From JBJYIN01 sp046237015 (lineage in GTDB: Bacteria > Pseudomonadota > Gammaproteobacteria > Enterobacterales > Enterobacteriaceae), in assembly GCF_046237015.1 (NCBI RefSeq), contig NZ_JBJYIN010000004.1, forward strand, positions 1 through 64,000: 64,000 nucleotides of DNA. The letters are read 5' to 3'. A program made the translations under genes and the position numbers. The notes beneath the pieces are model-generated. The model ran no database searches. It worked only from the letters and a program-made list of their open reading frames with translations, and was not told the DNA's origin. How positions within the stretch are numbered: the first letter of the stretch is position 1; each line of letters opens with the position of its first letter. Positions 15,844-24,227 of this stretch are shown here, piece by piece.

Positions 15844-17133
15844 ATGCAGGAATCCCTGACCCTCAAACCCATTAAGCTGATTAATGGCACGCTTAACTTA
15901 CCTGGATCAAAAAGCGTTTCTAACCGCGCGTTATTACTGGCAGCGTTGTCGCAAGGCAAGACCCGGTTGATCAACTTGCTGGACAGTGACGATGTTCGTC
16001 ATATGCTTAATGCGTTAGCGGCACTGGGAGTGGAATATCATCTGTCATCAGACCGGACAGTGTGTGAAGTGACCGGATTGGGTGGGGCGTTCAGGGCAGT
16101 CCAGCCGTTGGAGTTGTTTTTAGGCAATGCGGGAACGGCGATGCGCCCATTGGCTGCTGCTCTGTGTCTGACTGACGGAGATATAGTGCTGACGGGGGAG
16201 CCGAGAATGAAAGAGCGCCCAATCGGCCATTTGGTTGATTCGTTGCGTCAGGGAGGAGCAACCATTGATTATCTGGAGCAAGAAAATTATCCCCCGCTGC
16301 GTTTACGTGGCGGTTTTCTGGGCGGCAAGATCACGGTTGACGGCAGTGTTTCCAGCCAATTTCTAACGGCTCTGTTGATAACCGCGCCTTTGGCGGCGCA
16401 GGATACGCAAATTAGTATCCAAGGCGATCTGGTTTCTAAACCGTATATTGATATCACCTTGCATATGATGAAAACGTTTGGCGTTGATGTTCGTAACGAT
16501 CGCTACCGGACATTCTCTGTGGCTGGCCGCCAACAGTATTGCGCGCCAGGTGACTATCTGGTTGAAGGGGATGCGTCTTCAGCGTCGTATTTTCTTGCCG
16601 CGGCCGCAATACGGGGGGGAACGGTACGTGTCACCGGTATAGGCCGTCATAGCGTTCAGGGCGACATCCGTTTTGCCGATGTGCTGGAAAAAATGGGCGC
16701 GCAAATTCGCTGGGGAGAAGATTATATCGAATGCCAGCGCGGCGAACTTCATGCCATTGATATGGACATGAACCATATTCCTGATGCTGCGATGACTATT
16801 GCAACAACCGCGTTATTTGCTCAAGGTGGAACGACGACATTGCGCAATATTTATAACTGGCGGGTAAAAGAAACCGATCGGTTGGCGGCGATGGCGATTG
16901 AGTTACGTAAAGTGGGCGCGGATGTTGAAGAGGGTGAAGATTATATTCGGATCACACCGCCTGCGACGTTGAATTTTGCTGAAATCGGGACCTATAACGA
17001 CCATCGTATGGCGATGTGTTTTTCTCTGGTTGCCTTGTCTGATACGCCCGTTACTATCCTCGATCCTAAATGTACGGCAAAGACATTTCCTGACTATTTT
17101 GAGCAACTGGCCCGTTTAAGCGAACTGGCGTAG
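15844..17133 (+). CDS. aroA: 5-enolpyruvylshikimate-3-phosphate synthase
   Basis: A 429-aa EPSP synthase of the shikimate pathway, joining shikimate-3-phosphate and PEP. It starts MQESLTLKPI. Visible motifs are LPGSKSVSNRALLLAA (about 20-36, PEP and S3P binding), LGNAGTAMRPLAAAL (about 93-108), EPRMKERPIGHLVD (about 120-133), and the C-terminal NDHRMAMCFSL. The glycine-rich LGNAGTAMRP with Gly96 and Ala at the usual place marks a class I enzyme. Second gene of the serC-aroA unit. Confidence 0.98.
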   Translation: MQESLTLKPIKLINGTLNLPGSKSVSNRALLLAALSQGKTRLINLLDSDDVRHMLNALAALGVEYHLSSDRTVCEVTGLGGAFRAVQPLELFLGNAGTAMRPLAAALCLTDGDIVLTGEPRMKERPIGHLVDSLRQGGATIDYLEQENYPPLRLRGGFLGGKITVDGSVSSQFLTALLITAPLAAQDTQISIQGDLVSKPYIDITLHMMKTFGVDVRNDRYRTFSVAGRQQYCAPGDYLVEGDASSASYFLAAAAIRGGTVRVTGIGRHSVQGDIRFADVLEKMGAQIRWGEDYIECQRGELHAIDMDMNHIPDAAMTIATTALFAQGGTTTLRNIYNWRVKETDRLAAMAIELRKVGADVEEGEDYIRITPPATLNFAEIGTYNDHRMAMCFSLVALSDTPVTILDPKCTAKTFPDYFEQLARLSELA

Positions 17134-17309
17134 CACATTTCATACAGGCTCGTCACTGGGCCTGTTCCCTTCATTTCCTTAGTGCCCGCAGTGAGGTGTC
17201 GTCTTATTTTTCCTGCCAATATAACCTTTCTTTCCATTGATGCGTATAATGAAGCACCGTAGTGTCTGAAACGACATCAACGGGATTTCCCAGTGTAAAG
17301 GAGAGAAAG

Positions 17310-17990
17310 ATGGCGGTGACTGCACCGGTAATTACGGTTGACGGACCGAGTGGCGCAGGGAAAGGCACATTGTGCAAGGCCCTGGCGGAAGCTTTACAGT
17401 GGAACCTGCTGGACTCAGGGGCGATTTATCGCGTTCTGGCTTTGGCTGCTTTACATCATCAGGTGGATATTCGTTCAGAAGAGGCGTTGGTTCCGTTGGC
17501 TTCTCATCTGGATGTTCGATTCATTTCTGAAGAAGGGCAGTTGAAAGTGATTTTGGAAGGTGAGGATGTCAGCAATGAAATCCGCACTGAAACGGTTGGT
17601 AATACAGCCTCTCAGGCTGCGGCGTTCCCCCGCGTTCGGGAAGCGCTATTGCGTCGCCAGCGAGCCTTTCGTGAAGCGCCGGGGTTGATTGCTGACGGAC
17701 GAGATATGGGCACCGTTGTTTTTCCTGATGCACCGGTGAAGATATTCCTGGACGCAAGTGCAGAAGAACGCGCACAACGACGCATGCTACAGTTGCAGGA
17801 GAAAGGCTTTAGTGTTAACTTTGAACGCCTTTTGTCCGAGATAAGGGAACGGGATGACCGTGACCGGAACCGGATCGTCGCTCCGTTAGTCCCTGCCGCT
17901 GATGCGCTGGTGCTGGATTCGACAAGTATGACGATCGATGATGTGATCGCCAGAGCCTTGACTTATGCCCGTGACGTTTTGGCTGCATAA
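17310..17990 (+). CDS. cmk: Cytidylate kinase
   Basis: A 226-aa CMP/dCMP kinase for pyrimidine nucleotide salvage and DNA precursor supply. The P-loop is VDGPSGAGKGTLCKALA near residues 9-25. The CMP-binding region includes LLDSGAIYRVLALAAL, and the GRDMGTVVFPDAPVKIFLDAS block is typical. I chose ATG at 17310 (MAVTAPVITVDG) with AAGGAGAG upstream; the longer frame adds 16 residues lacking support. It lies upstream of rpsA, as in E. coli, and may be partly co-transcribed with it. Confidence 0.98.
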   Translation: MAVTAPVITVDGPSGAGKGTLCKALAEALQWNLLDSGAIYRVLALAALHHQVDIRSEEALVPLASHLDVRFISEEGQLKVILEGEDVSNEIRTETVGNTASQAAAFPRVREALLRRQRAFREAPGLIADGRDMGTVVFPDAPVKIFLDASAEERAQRRMLQLQEKGFSVNFERLLSEIRERDDRDRNRIVAPLVPAADALVLDSTSMTIDDVIARALTYARDVLAA

Positions 17991-18107
17991 GCATCGCAAA
18001 AATGAATTTTTACCTCGCTGTAAGGATGCACAGCGGGGCATGTTAAACAACCCCATCGAGCAGGATGCCGGATGGACGTTAAATTGAAAACTCCTAAGAT
18101 TATCAAC
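17991..18107 (+). promoter_or_regulatory. rpsA leader without a Shine-Dalgarno sequence
   Basis: No SD-like purine run lies within 15 bases of the rpsA ATG; the stretch AAACTCCTAAGATTATCAAC before it is very like E. coli. In E. coli, rpsA translation depends on a folded leader and is repressed by excess S1. A similar autoregulation is likely here. Folding was not computed. Confidence 0.65.
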
Positions 18108-19781
18108 ATGACTGAATCTTTTGCTCAACTCTTTGAAGAATCCCTGAAAGAAATCGAAACCCGTCCCGGTTCTATCGTACGCGGTGTTGTGGTTGCTATT
18201 GATAAAGATGTCGTACTGGTTGATGCCGGTCTGAAATCTGAATCTGCCATTCCGGTAGAGCAATTCAAAAACGCACAGGGCGAACTGGAAATTCAGGTCG
18301 GTGATGAAGTCGACGTTGCTCTGGACGCGGTTGAAGATGGCTTTGGTGAAACATTGCTGTCTCGTGAAAAAGCGAAACGTCACGAAGCTTGGATCACGCT
18401 GGAAAAAGCTTATGAAGGCGCTGAAACGGTTACCGGTATTATCAACGGTAAAGTTAAAGGCGGTTTCACCGTTGAGCTGAACGGTATTCGTGCGTTCCTG
18501 CCAGGTTCTCTGGTAGACGTTCGTCCGGTTCGCGACACACTGCATCTGGAAGGCAAAGAGCTTGAGTTCAAAGTTATCAAGCTGGATCAGAAACGCAACA
18601 ACGTTGTGGTTTCTCGCCGTGCAGTTATCGAATCTGAAAATAGCGCTGAGCGCGATCAACTGCTGGAAAACCTGCAGGAAGGCATGGAAGTTAAAGGTAT
18701 CGTTAAGAACCTTACTGACTACGGTGCATTCGTTGATCTGGGCGGCGTTGATGGCCTGCTGCATATCACTGATATGGCTTGGAAACGTGTTAAACACCCA
18801 AGCGAAATCGTTAATGTGGGCGACGAAATCACAGTTAAAGTGCTGAAATTCGACCGCGAACGTACTCGTGTTTCTCTGGGCCTGAAACAACTGGGCGAAG
18901 ATCCATGGGTTGCTATCGCTAAGCGTTACCCAGAAAGTACGCGTCTGACTGGCCGCGTCACTAACCTGACTGATTATGGCTGCTTCGTTGAAATCGAAGA
19001 AGGCGTTGAAGGTCTGGTTCACGTTTCAGAAATGGATTGGACCAACAAAAACATCCATCCGTCCAAAGTTGTTAACGTTGGCGATGTAGTGGAAGTGATG
19101 GTTCTGGATATCGACGAAGAACGTCGTCGTATTTCTCTGGGTCTGAAACAATGTAAATCCAACCCATGGCAGCAGTTCGCAGAAACCCATAACAAGGGCG
19201 ATCGCGTTGAAGGTAAAATCAAGTCTATCACTGACTTCGGTATCTTCATCGGCCTGGACGGCGGCATCGATGGTCTGGTACACCTGTCCGACATCTCTTG
19301 GAACGTGGCTGGCGAAGAAGCCGTTCGCGAATACAAGAAGGGTGATGAAATCGCCGCTGTTGTTCTGCAGGTTGATGCAGAGCGCGAACGTATCTCCCTG
19401 GGTGTGAAACAACTGGCTGAAGACCCGTTCAATAACTACCTGTCTGTTAACAAGAAAGGTGCTATTGTTACTGGTAAAGTTACAGCAGTTGACGCCAAAG
19501 GTGCTACAGTTGAATTAGCGGACGGCGTAGAAGGCTATCTGCGTGCTTCTGAAGCCTCTCGCGATCGCGTTGAAGACGCAACGCTGGTACTGAACGTTGG
19601 CGACAGCGTTGAAGCAAAATACACCGGTGTTGATCGTAAGAACCGCGTTGTCAGCCTGTCTGTTCGTGCTAAAGATGAAGCTGATGAAAAAGATGCTATC
19701 GCAACAGTGAACAACAAGCCGGAAGAAGGTAACTTCTCCAATGCTATGGCTGAAGCGTTCAAAGCAGCAAAAGGCGAGTAA
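18108..19781 (+). CDS. rpsA: 30S ribosomal protein S1
   Basis: A 557-aa S1 protein that binds mRNA and brings it to the 30S subunit. Six S1 (OB-fold) repeats are visible, with ribosome-binding repeats 1-2 in the first 170 residues and RNA-binding repeats such as GMEVKGIVKNLTDYGAFVDL, STRLTGRVTNLTDYGCFVEI and GDRVEGKIKSITDFGIFIGL after it. It is almost identical to E. coli S1. I chose ATG at 18108 (MTESFAQLF); the longer frame matches leader sequence conserved at the nucleotide level only. A terminator follows directly, with ihfB after it. Confidence 0.98.
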   Translation: MTESFAQLFEESLKEIETRPGSIVRGVVVAIDKDVVLVDAGLKSESAIPVEQFKNAQGELEIQVGDEVDVALDAVEDGFGETLLSREKAKRHEAWITLEKAYEGAETVTGIINGKVKGGFTVELNGIRAFLPGSLVDVRPVRDTLHLEGKELEFKVIKLDQKRNNVVVSRRAVIESENSAERDQLLENLQEGMEVKGIVKNLTDYGAFVDLGGVDGLLHITDMAWKRVKHPSEIVNVGDEITVKVLKFDRERTRVSLGLKQLGEDPWVAIAKRYPESTRLTGRVTNLTDYGCFVEIEEGVEGLVHVSEMDWTNKNIHPSKVVNVGDVVEVMVLDIDEERRRISLGLKQCKSNPWQQFAETHNKGDRVEGKIKSITDFGIFIGLDGGIDGLVHLSDISWNVAGEEAVREYKKGDEIAAVVLQVDAERERISLGVKQLAEDPFNNYLSVNKKGAIVTGKVTAVDAKGATVELADGVEGYLRASEASRDRVEDATLVLNVGDSVEAKYTGVDRKNRVVSLSVRAKDEADEKDAIATVNNKPEEGNFSNAMAEAFKAAKGE

Positions 19782-19790
19782 TAACGGTGA

Positions 19791-19817
19791 AATGAGCAAC
19801 TTCGGTTGCTCATTTTT
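19791..19817 (+). terminator. rpsA terminator
   Basis: Ten-bp stem AATGAGCAAC / GTTGCTCATT with a TTCG tetraloop, followed by TTT. A strong intrinsic terminator 10 bases after the rpsA stop. Confidence 0.9.
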
Positions 19818-19869
19818 GGAACGGTAGTAAGTTATCATGGTGATTCATAACCATGTACTTGGAGGAGCG

Positions 19870-20154
19870 ATGACCAAGTCTGAGCTTATTGAAAGACTTG
19901 CTGGACAGCAATCTCATATCCCGGCCAAAGCGGTTGAGGATGCAGTGAAAGAGATGCTCGAACAGATGGCCACTACGCTGGCCGAAGGCGATCGTATTGA
20001 GATCCGTGGGTTCGGCAGCTTTTCACTTCACTACCGTGCCCCGCGTGTTGGTCGCAATCCGAAGACGGGTGAAAAAGTTGAGTTGGAAGGTAAATATGTC
20101 CCTCACTTTAAACCTGGCAAGGAACTGCGCGATCGTGCAAATATTTACGGGTAA
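19870..20154 (+). CDS. ihfB: Integration host factor subunit beta
   Basis: A 94-aa HU/IHF-family DNA-bending protein; with IhfA it bends DNA at specific sites for recombination, phage integration and sigma54 promoters. It begins MTKSELIERLAGQQSHIPAK and contains the family signature GRNPKTGEKVELEGKYVPHFKPGKELRDR. ATG at 19870 follows TTGGAGGAGCG, a very strong RBS. A predicted IHF-type site lies at 27776 before the peptide operon, so its product may act in this same window. Confidence 0.98.
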   Translation: MTKSELIERLAGQQSHIPAKAVEDAVKEMLEQMATTLAEGDRIEIRGFGSFSLHYRAPRVGRNPKTGEKVELEGKYVPHFKPGKELRDRANIYG

Positions 20155-20220
20155 ATTATTACCGTAATAGATGCAATTTCTCGTGGTATTAATTGCAATG
20201 GATTGTTAAATAAGAACTTT

Positions 20221-20251
20221 AAAACGGCACCTAGATAGGTGCCGTTTTTTT
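20221..20251 (+). terminator. ihfB terminator
   Basis: AAAACGGCACC / GGTGCCGTTTT stem with a short loop, followed by TTT. A strong intrinsic terminator that ends the E. coli-like cmk-rpsA-ihfB block. Confidence 0.9.
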
Positions 20252-20325
20252 ACATTATGATAACCATATTATCTTGCTTTCTCTATCAGAATTGCGATAT
20301 TTCAACCAAAAACACAATGACTTAA

Positions 20326-20352
20326 TAAACAAAAAAATAATAAAACCGATAG
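20326..20352 (+). promoter_or_regulatory. Sigma28 (FliA)-type promoter for the first chemoreceptor
   Basis: TAAA at 20326-20329, then exactly 15 bases, then ACCGATAG at 20345-20352. The flagellar class III consensus is TAAA-N15-GCCGATAA. It lies 39 bases upstream of the receptor start. Confidence 0.7.
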
Positions 20353-20390
20353 CTATCATACAAATAATTTTTTTATTCGAAGAGGCTATT

Positions 20391-22007
20391 ATGTTGAGAA
20401 CATTATCAATTCACACAGGGATACTACTTTTACTAGGTTTTATGACGATATTACTGTTACTTGTCAGCGGTATGGGAATTATTGCCATTAATAAAAGTTA
20501 TGAGTCAATGAATGCTATTAACCGAATTCAGGGTATTGAATTAGGTAATCTGGCGAGCAGTAATACCAATATGCAGCGAGTACGTGTTGCTGCTTCATTT
20601 GCCATACGGGCGTTGGAAACAAAACAATGGGATGATGCCGAGGCGGCGGCAGGGCGGTCTTCACAGTATGCGAATACTGCGAAAGAAGACTTACAACGTT
20701 TTTTTGCCGCGACGAGAGGGACAGGAAAGGGAGAGCAATTAGCGGATGTTATTGCTCAAGCCTATCAAAACTATTATGAGTATGGTATTACACCGATGTT
20801 GGATGCATTGAAAAATAGAGACATCGAACGTTATTATCAATATCAAGTCACGCAACTTAAAGAGTTAGGGACAATATTTGACAAGGCGAATAGAGCATAT
20901 TTTGATTATGCACAACAGGCTGGTGTTGAACAGTTAGGTAATGCGTCTCTTGAACGTTCACGGATGTTGATATTAATAAGCGCATGCTGCTTGCTGGTTA
21001 TCGTGCTGATTGTTTTCTCCTGGGTTATATTGCGTCATACATTACTTAAACCTCTCAATATGGCGATTCAGCATTTGGAGTTTGTTGCATCAGGCGATTT
21101 GACTCAAAATCTTCCACCAGCCGGACGAAATGAATTGGGTCGTTTGAATACCGCGCTCCACACTATGCAGCAATCACTGGCGACATCCGTCATTCGCGTG
21201 CGGGAGGCAAGTGAACAAATTGATGTAGGCAGTCGAGAGTTGGCGCAGGGGCATGAGGACTTATCGAGCCGGACGGAGGAATCCGCCGCATCGTTACAGC
21301 AAACGGCAGCAAGCATGGAGCAATTGACATCTACGGTCAGAAACAATGCGGAGAATGCACGGCAAGGGCATAATCTGGCAGAGGATGTTGCCAATACGGC
21401 GCAGCAGGGAAGCCATGTGGTACAAGAGGTTATGGAGAAAATGCAGGAGATAGCTACCAGCGCGGCCAGTATCAGTAACATTCTTAGCGTTATTGACGGT
21501 ATTGCCTTCCAGACCAATATATTGGCGTTGAATGCGGCAGTTGAGGCTGCGCGAGCAGGGGAGCAAGGTCGGGGGTTTGCAGTAGTGGCGAATGAAGTCA
21601 GGACATTGGCGCAACGGAGTGCGCAGGCATCAAAAGAGATTCACGTGTTGATTGCTGACTCTAACGAACGTGTTAACGAAGGGTCTGAGTTAACGACCAG
21701 AGCAAGAGAAACGATGTCGACCATTTCAGATCAAATTATTAACGTCAATATTTTGATGAAAGAGATCTCACAGGCGTCACAGGAGCAGAGCAATGGGATT
21801 GATCAGATCAATATTGCGGTTAATCAGATGGAGGATGTCGCTCAGCATAATGCGTCGTTGGTAGAACAGGCAACGATGGCAACGCATTCGCTTGCTGAAC
21901 AGTCGAGACAGCTTATCCTGGCGATGGATGCTTTCAAGGTTGAACGAGATCAAACAATCACACCATCCACGTTAACGCTGACGACACATAGTCCGATTAT
22001 GGTATGA
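20391..22007 (+). CDS. Methyl-accepting chemotaxis protein, four-helix-bundle sensor type
   Basis: A 538-aa chemoreceptor. A first membrane helix (about 10-32) is followed by a periplasmic domain of about 155 residues with a four-helix-bundle look (Tar-like; QRVRVAASFAIRALETKQWDDAE and so on), a second helix (about 190-212), HAMP, and the long cytoplasmic coiled coil. The signalling tip is DGIAFQTNILALNAAVEAARAG. The protein lacks a C-terminal W..F CheR-tethering pentapeptide. ATG at 20391 follows AAGAGG; an upstream frame adds 39 residues without RBS. The likely sigma28 promoter puts it in the flagellar regulon. The ligand cannot be read from the sequence. Confidence 0.93.
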   Translation: MLRTLSIHTGILLLLGFMTILLLLVSGMGIIAINKSYESMNAINRIQGIELGNLASSNTNMQRVRVAASFAIRALETKQWDDAEAAAGRSSQYANTAKEDLQRFFAATRGTGKGEQLADVIAQAYQNYYEYGITPMLDALKNRDIERYYQYQVTQLKELGTIFDKANRAYFDYAQQAGVEQLGNASLERSRMLILISACCLLVIVLIVFSWVILRHTLLKPLNMAIQHLEFVASGDLTQNLPPAGRNELGRLNTALHTMQQSLATSVIRVREASEQIDVGSRELAQGHEDLSSRTEESAASLQQTAASMEQLTSTVRNNAENARQGHNLAEDVANTAQQGSHVVQEVMEKMQEIATSAASISNILSVIDGIAFQTNILALNAAVEAARAGEQGRGFAVVANEVRTLAQRSAQASKEIHVLIADSNERVNEGSELTTRARETMSTISDQIINVNILMKEISQASQEQSNGIDQINIAVNQMEDVAQHNASLVEQATMATHSLAEQSRQLILAMDAFKVERDQTITPSTLTLTTHSPIMV

Positions 22008-22034
22008 CCAGAATAAAAAATGGTTGAGTCTAAG

Positions 22035-22058
22035 ATCCGCCCCTCAGGGCGGATTGTG
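22035..22058. terminator. Hairpin between convergent mcp and racemase genes
   Basis: Stem ATCCGCCC-CTCA-GGGCGGAT between the two convergent genes. Poor T-run on either side, so a modest bidirectional terminator at best. Confidence 0.6.
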
Positions 22059-22115
22059 GGTCTAATCGGGGAATACAAAATAGCGTACCGGCTCTCTTTT
22101 ATGGCAGCATTAAAT

Positions 22116-22763
22116 TTATTGGTCGGTTTGTTTCCCCAGCCATTCGACCGCGAACATCCCGGCAGCGCTGACAGCGTCGATGGCGACGCAACCAATAGTT
22201 TGGCGGATTTGTGCTGCTAAACCGATGGTTGATAGCCCTGTACAAGAGAATGCGATGACTTTCGCACCCTGATCATATAATTCTTGTGCACAAGCGAGCG
22301 CGTTGGCACGGCCTTCTGCTGTAAGCAGATGCGTTGTCTGTGTGACACCTTTGGGCCGGGCATAGCGGACGTTTTCCCCGAGTAACCGTCGGAACGGTTC
22401 TGGAGCCTGGCTTCCGATACCAATGACGGCAACAGGTAATTTCAGATTAGCCGCCAGCCGAGCGCAAGCACTACCTGCACTAATGACGGGAATTGAAACG
22501 GCCTGACGCAGCGCATTGAGTCCAGGATCGGCAGCACAGCTTAAGAAAATAGCCTGGCAGCCTTCGCTTTCGTAGGTTTGGCCCAGCGTAATAATTTTTG
22601 GAACGGCTAAAGCCTCGCTACTTGCATCGAAGATACCATTTGGCTGATCGGGAATGCAGCGACTCACGGTTTGCAAACCATATTCTTCGGCTAATAAACG
22701 GCCATGTTCTTCTAGTAGCGAGGTGTCCTGCGTGGTGAGGACACGGATAATGCCTAGCGTCAT
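22116..22763 (-). CDS. Asp/Glu/hydantoin racemase family protein
   Basis: A 215-aa member of the Asp/Glu racemase superfamily. Two conserved cysteines sit at Cys76 (FLSCAADPG) and Cys174 (IAFSCTGLS), the two-base pair used for proton abstraction and return. The sequence looks most like the hydantoin racemase branch (HyuE/allantoin racemase type). I chose Met at 22763 (MTLGIIRVL) with GAAGGA upstream; the longer frame adds 17 residues. It is the last gene of the iclR-OPT-DUF1177-aroM-pepE operon, 54 bases after pepE. In that setting the substrate could be aspartate or another amino acid released from peptides; this is inference and a hydantoin-type substrate is equally possible. Confidence 0.85.
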   Translation of the reverse strand: MTLGIIRVLTTQDTSLLEEHGRLLAEEYGLQTVSRCIPDQPNGIFDASSEALAVPKIITLGQTYESEGCQAIFLSCAADPGLNALRQAVSIPVISAGSACARLAANLKLPVAVIGIGSQAPEPFRRLLGENVRYARPKGVTQTTHLLTAEGRANALACAQELYDQGAKVIAFSCTGLSTIGLAAQIRQTIGCVAIDAVSAAGMFAVEWLGKQTDQ

Positions 22764-22817
22764 AATGGATTCCTTCTCAACATCGGGCAGGTGGACCCAA
22801 ATGATCCACCTCACTGG

Positions 22818-23513
22818 TTACAGAGATAAAGGATGATTAACCGCTATCGTTTGCGGCGTCTGGTGCGCACGGAATAGCGTAGCATCGTAAGGGCCAGCCA
22901 GATGTTGTTCTGCTCCGTCAACATGAATCCAGTCACCTTCCGGCAAGCCAACAACGACGGTGTCGGGCTGCGCTCGCAACAGTTCAGCGATGCGTTGCTC
23001 GCGAGTTTCCCCTTGATGTCCTTGTGGAAGCTTGTTGGTGTAGTGTGGATTAATTTGGTAATCGATCAGGTTTAATGCATCAAATCCATGCGGATCGACA
23101 ATCGGCATGTCATTTGTGGTGCAGATGGTCGGGCAGGCGAGGTTAGCACCAGCGCTCCAGCCGATATAGGCCGCTCCGTCTACGACGCGCTGGCGGATGG
23201 CAGCCAGCAGGTTGCGCTCCCGGCAGCATTTCAGCAGATTAAACGTATTTCCACCGCCAACGATAATAATCTCTGCCTCACTTACGGCTTGCACGGCATC
23301 GTCCACGGAATGGGCAGACGTTAGTATGATTCCGGTGCTTGCCAGCGCCGTCTGTACTTTAGCAGCGTAATCGTCCCAGCTTATCGTGACGCCAGCGAAT
23401 GGGATAAATACTGCACGGCGACGATGTTGAATCAGTTGGCTAATGGGGGGTAGCGCATGTTCCAGATAGCCTTTTCCGGGCAGGGTTCCGTTGCTTAACA
23501 GTAATAATTGCAT
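22818..23513 (-). CDS. pepE: Alpha-aspartyl dipeptidase (peptidase E)
   Basis: A 231-aa cytosolic S51 serine peptidase that hydrolyses dipeptides with N-terminal aspartate. The catalytic serine is in YIGWSAGAN (Ser120), with TNDMPIVDP and INPHYTN giving the acidic residue and histidine. Salmonella PepE has the same motifs and nearly the same length (229). Two ATGs lie in tandem; I prefer the second, since it aligns with Salmonella (MELLLLSN) and has better spacing from AGGA. It is 19 bases after aroM. Location in a nitrogen-controlled operon with an oligopeptide importer makes peptide scavenging its likely job. Confidence 0.95.
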   Translation of the reverse strand: MQLLLLSNGTLPGKGYLEHALPPISQLIQHRRRAVFIPFAGVTISWDDYAAKVQTALASTGIILTSAHSVDDAVQAVSEAEIIIVGGGNTFNLLKCCRERNLLAAIRQRVVDGAAYIGWSAGANLACPTICTTNDMPIVDPHGFDALNLIDYQINPHYTNKLPQGHQGETREQRIAELLRAQPDTVVVGLPEGDWIHVDGAEQHLAGPYDATLFRAHQTPQTIAVNHPLSL

Positions 23514-23535
23514 CATGAAGTCCTATTTTATGCTG

Positions 23536-24216
23536 TCAGAGTAGGCCGGCAATCAACCGGGCGATCAGCGCATTGGAAAGTAACACGGGCAGACCCGTCG
23601 CCTGACGTACAATATTACGGTGGCGTTCGGTGTAACCCATGCAATCCATGATGATCGCGTCGGCTTGTTTAGCCTGTAGTGCTTGTGCTGCGGCAATCAG
23701 TTCTGCCTCACTGCCGTTGTAAGGCGACACGGCGGCATAAACTGGAGCGTGTTGCATTGCCTGCCATTTCTGACCTTCGCTACGCATTTGCTCTTCCAAT
23801 GGCACCAGAATACCGGGACGGCGTTTGCCCAACAGCGTGGCAGCCACGGGAGGAACGATCATATCGGGTTCAATGAGCCAGGCTTGCTGGCAATGGAGTC
23901 CATGAAATTCGCCAGTACATAACAACAAAATAATGCTGCAACCCTGTTGTTCCAATTGATTCAGCTTTTGCTGTACCGCATCACGCACCGCACCTTTACC
24001 AAGAATGACGGCGTTGCCATTCAGTAGTCGGGAGGTAAGAATGGCTTCATCGCCCTGTGGTGCAAAACGCTGAGCAATCTCTTCGGTGGAAAGCCCATCC
24101 AGCACACCAGCATGAATACACTCCACCGTTTCCGGCAAATGGGTTTCTAATATTGGCGTAATATCGGCACGAGGTGCCTGACCGATAGTGAGTGTCCCCA
24201 GCTTAGTCATAGACAT
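23536..24216 (-). CDS. AroM family protein
   Basis: A 226-aa homologue of E. coli AroM, a protein without established function. Conserved blocks include LTIGQAPRADI at the N-terminus, ILLLCTGEF, IVPPVAATLLG, GILVPLEEQM, DAIIMDCMGYTERHR and PVLLSNALIARL. The fold of the family resembles the Asp/Glu racemases, and cysteines at the ILLLCTG and MDCMGY motifs sit where racemase cysteines are found. It lies 11 bases after the DUF1177 gene. In E. coli aroM belongs to the TyrR/aroL operon, whereas here it is in a peptide operon, so its role may be unrelated to aromatic synthesis. Confidence 0.88.
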   Translation of the reverse strand: MSMTKLGTLTIGQAPRADITPILETHLPETVECIHAGVLDGLSTEEIAQRFAPQGDEAILTSRLLNGNAVILGKGAVRDAVQQKLNQLEQQGCSIILLLCTGEFHGLHCQQAWLIEPDMIVPPVAATLLGKRRPGILVPLEEQMRSEGQKWQAMQHAPVYAAVSPYNGSEAELIAAAQALQAKQADAIIMDCMGYTERHRNIVRQATGLPVLLSNALIARLIAGLL

Positions 24217-24227
24217 AACACCTCCTG

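Noticed and set aside
17886..19022. Minus-strand frame of 378 codons rich in Phe, Gln and Asn
   Set aside because: Mirror of the codon bias of cmk and rpsA; no domain and no RBS.
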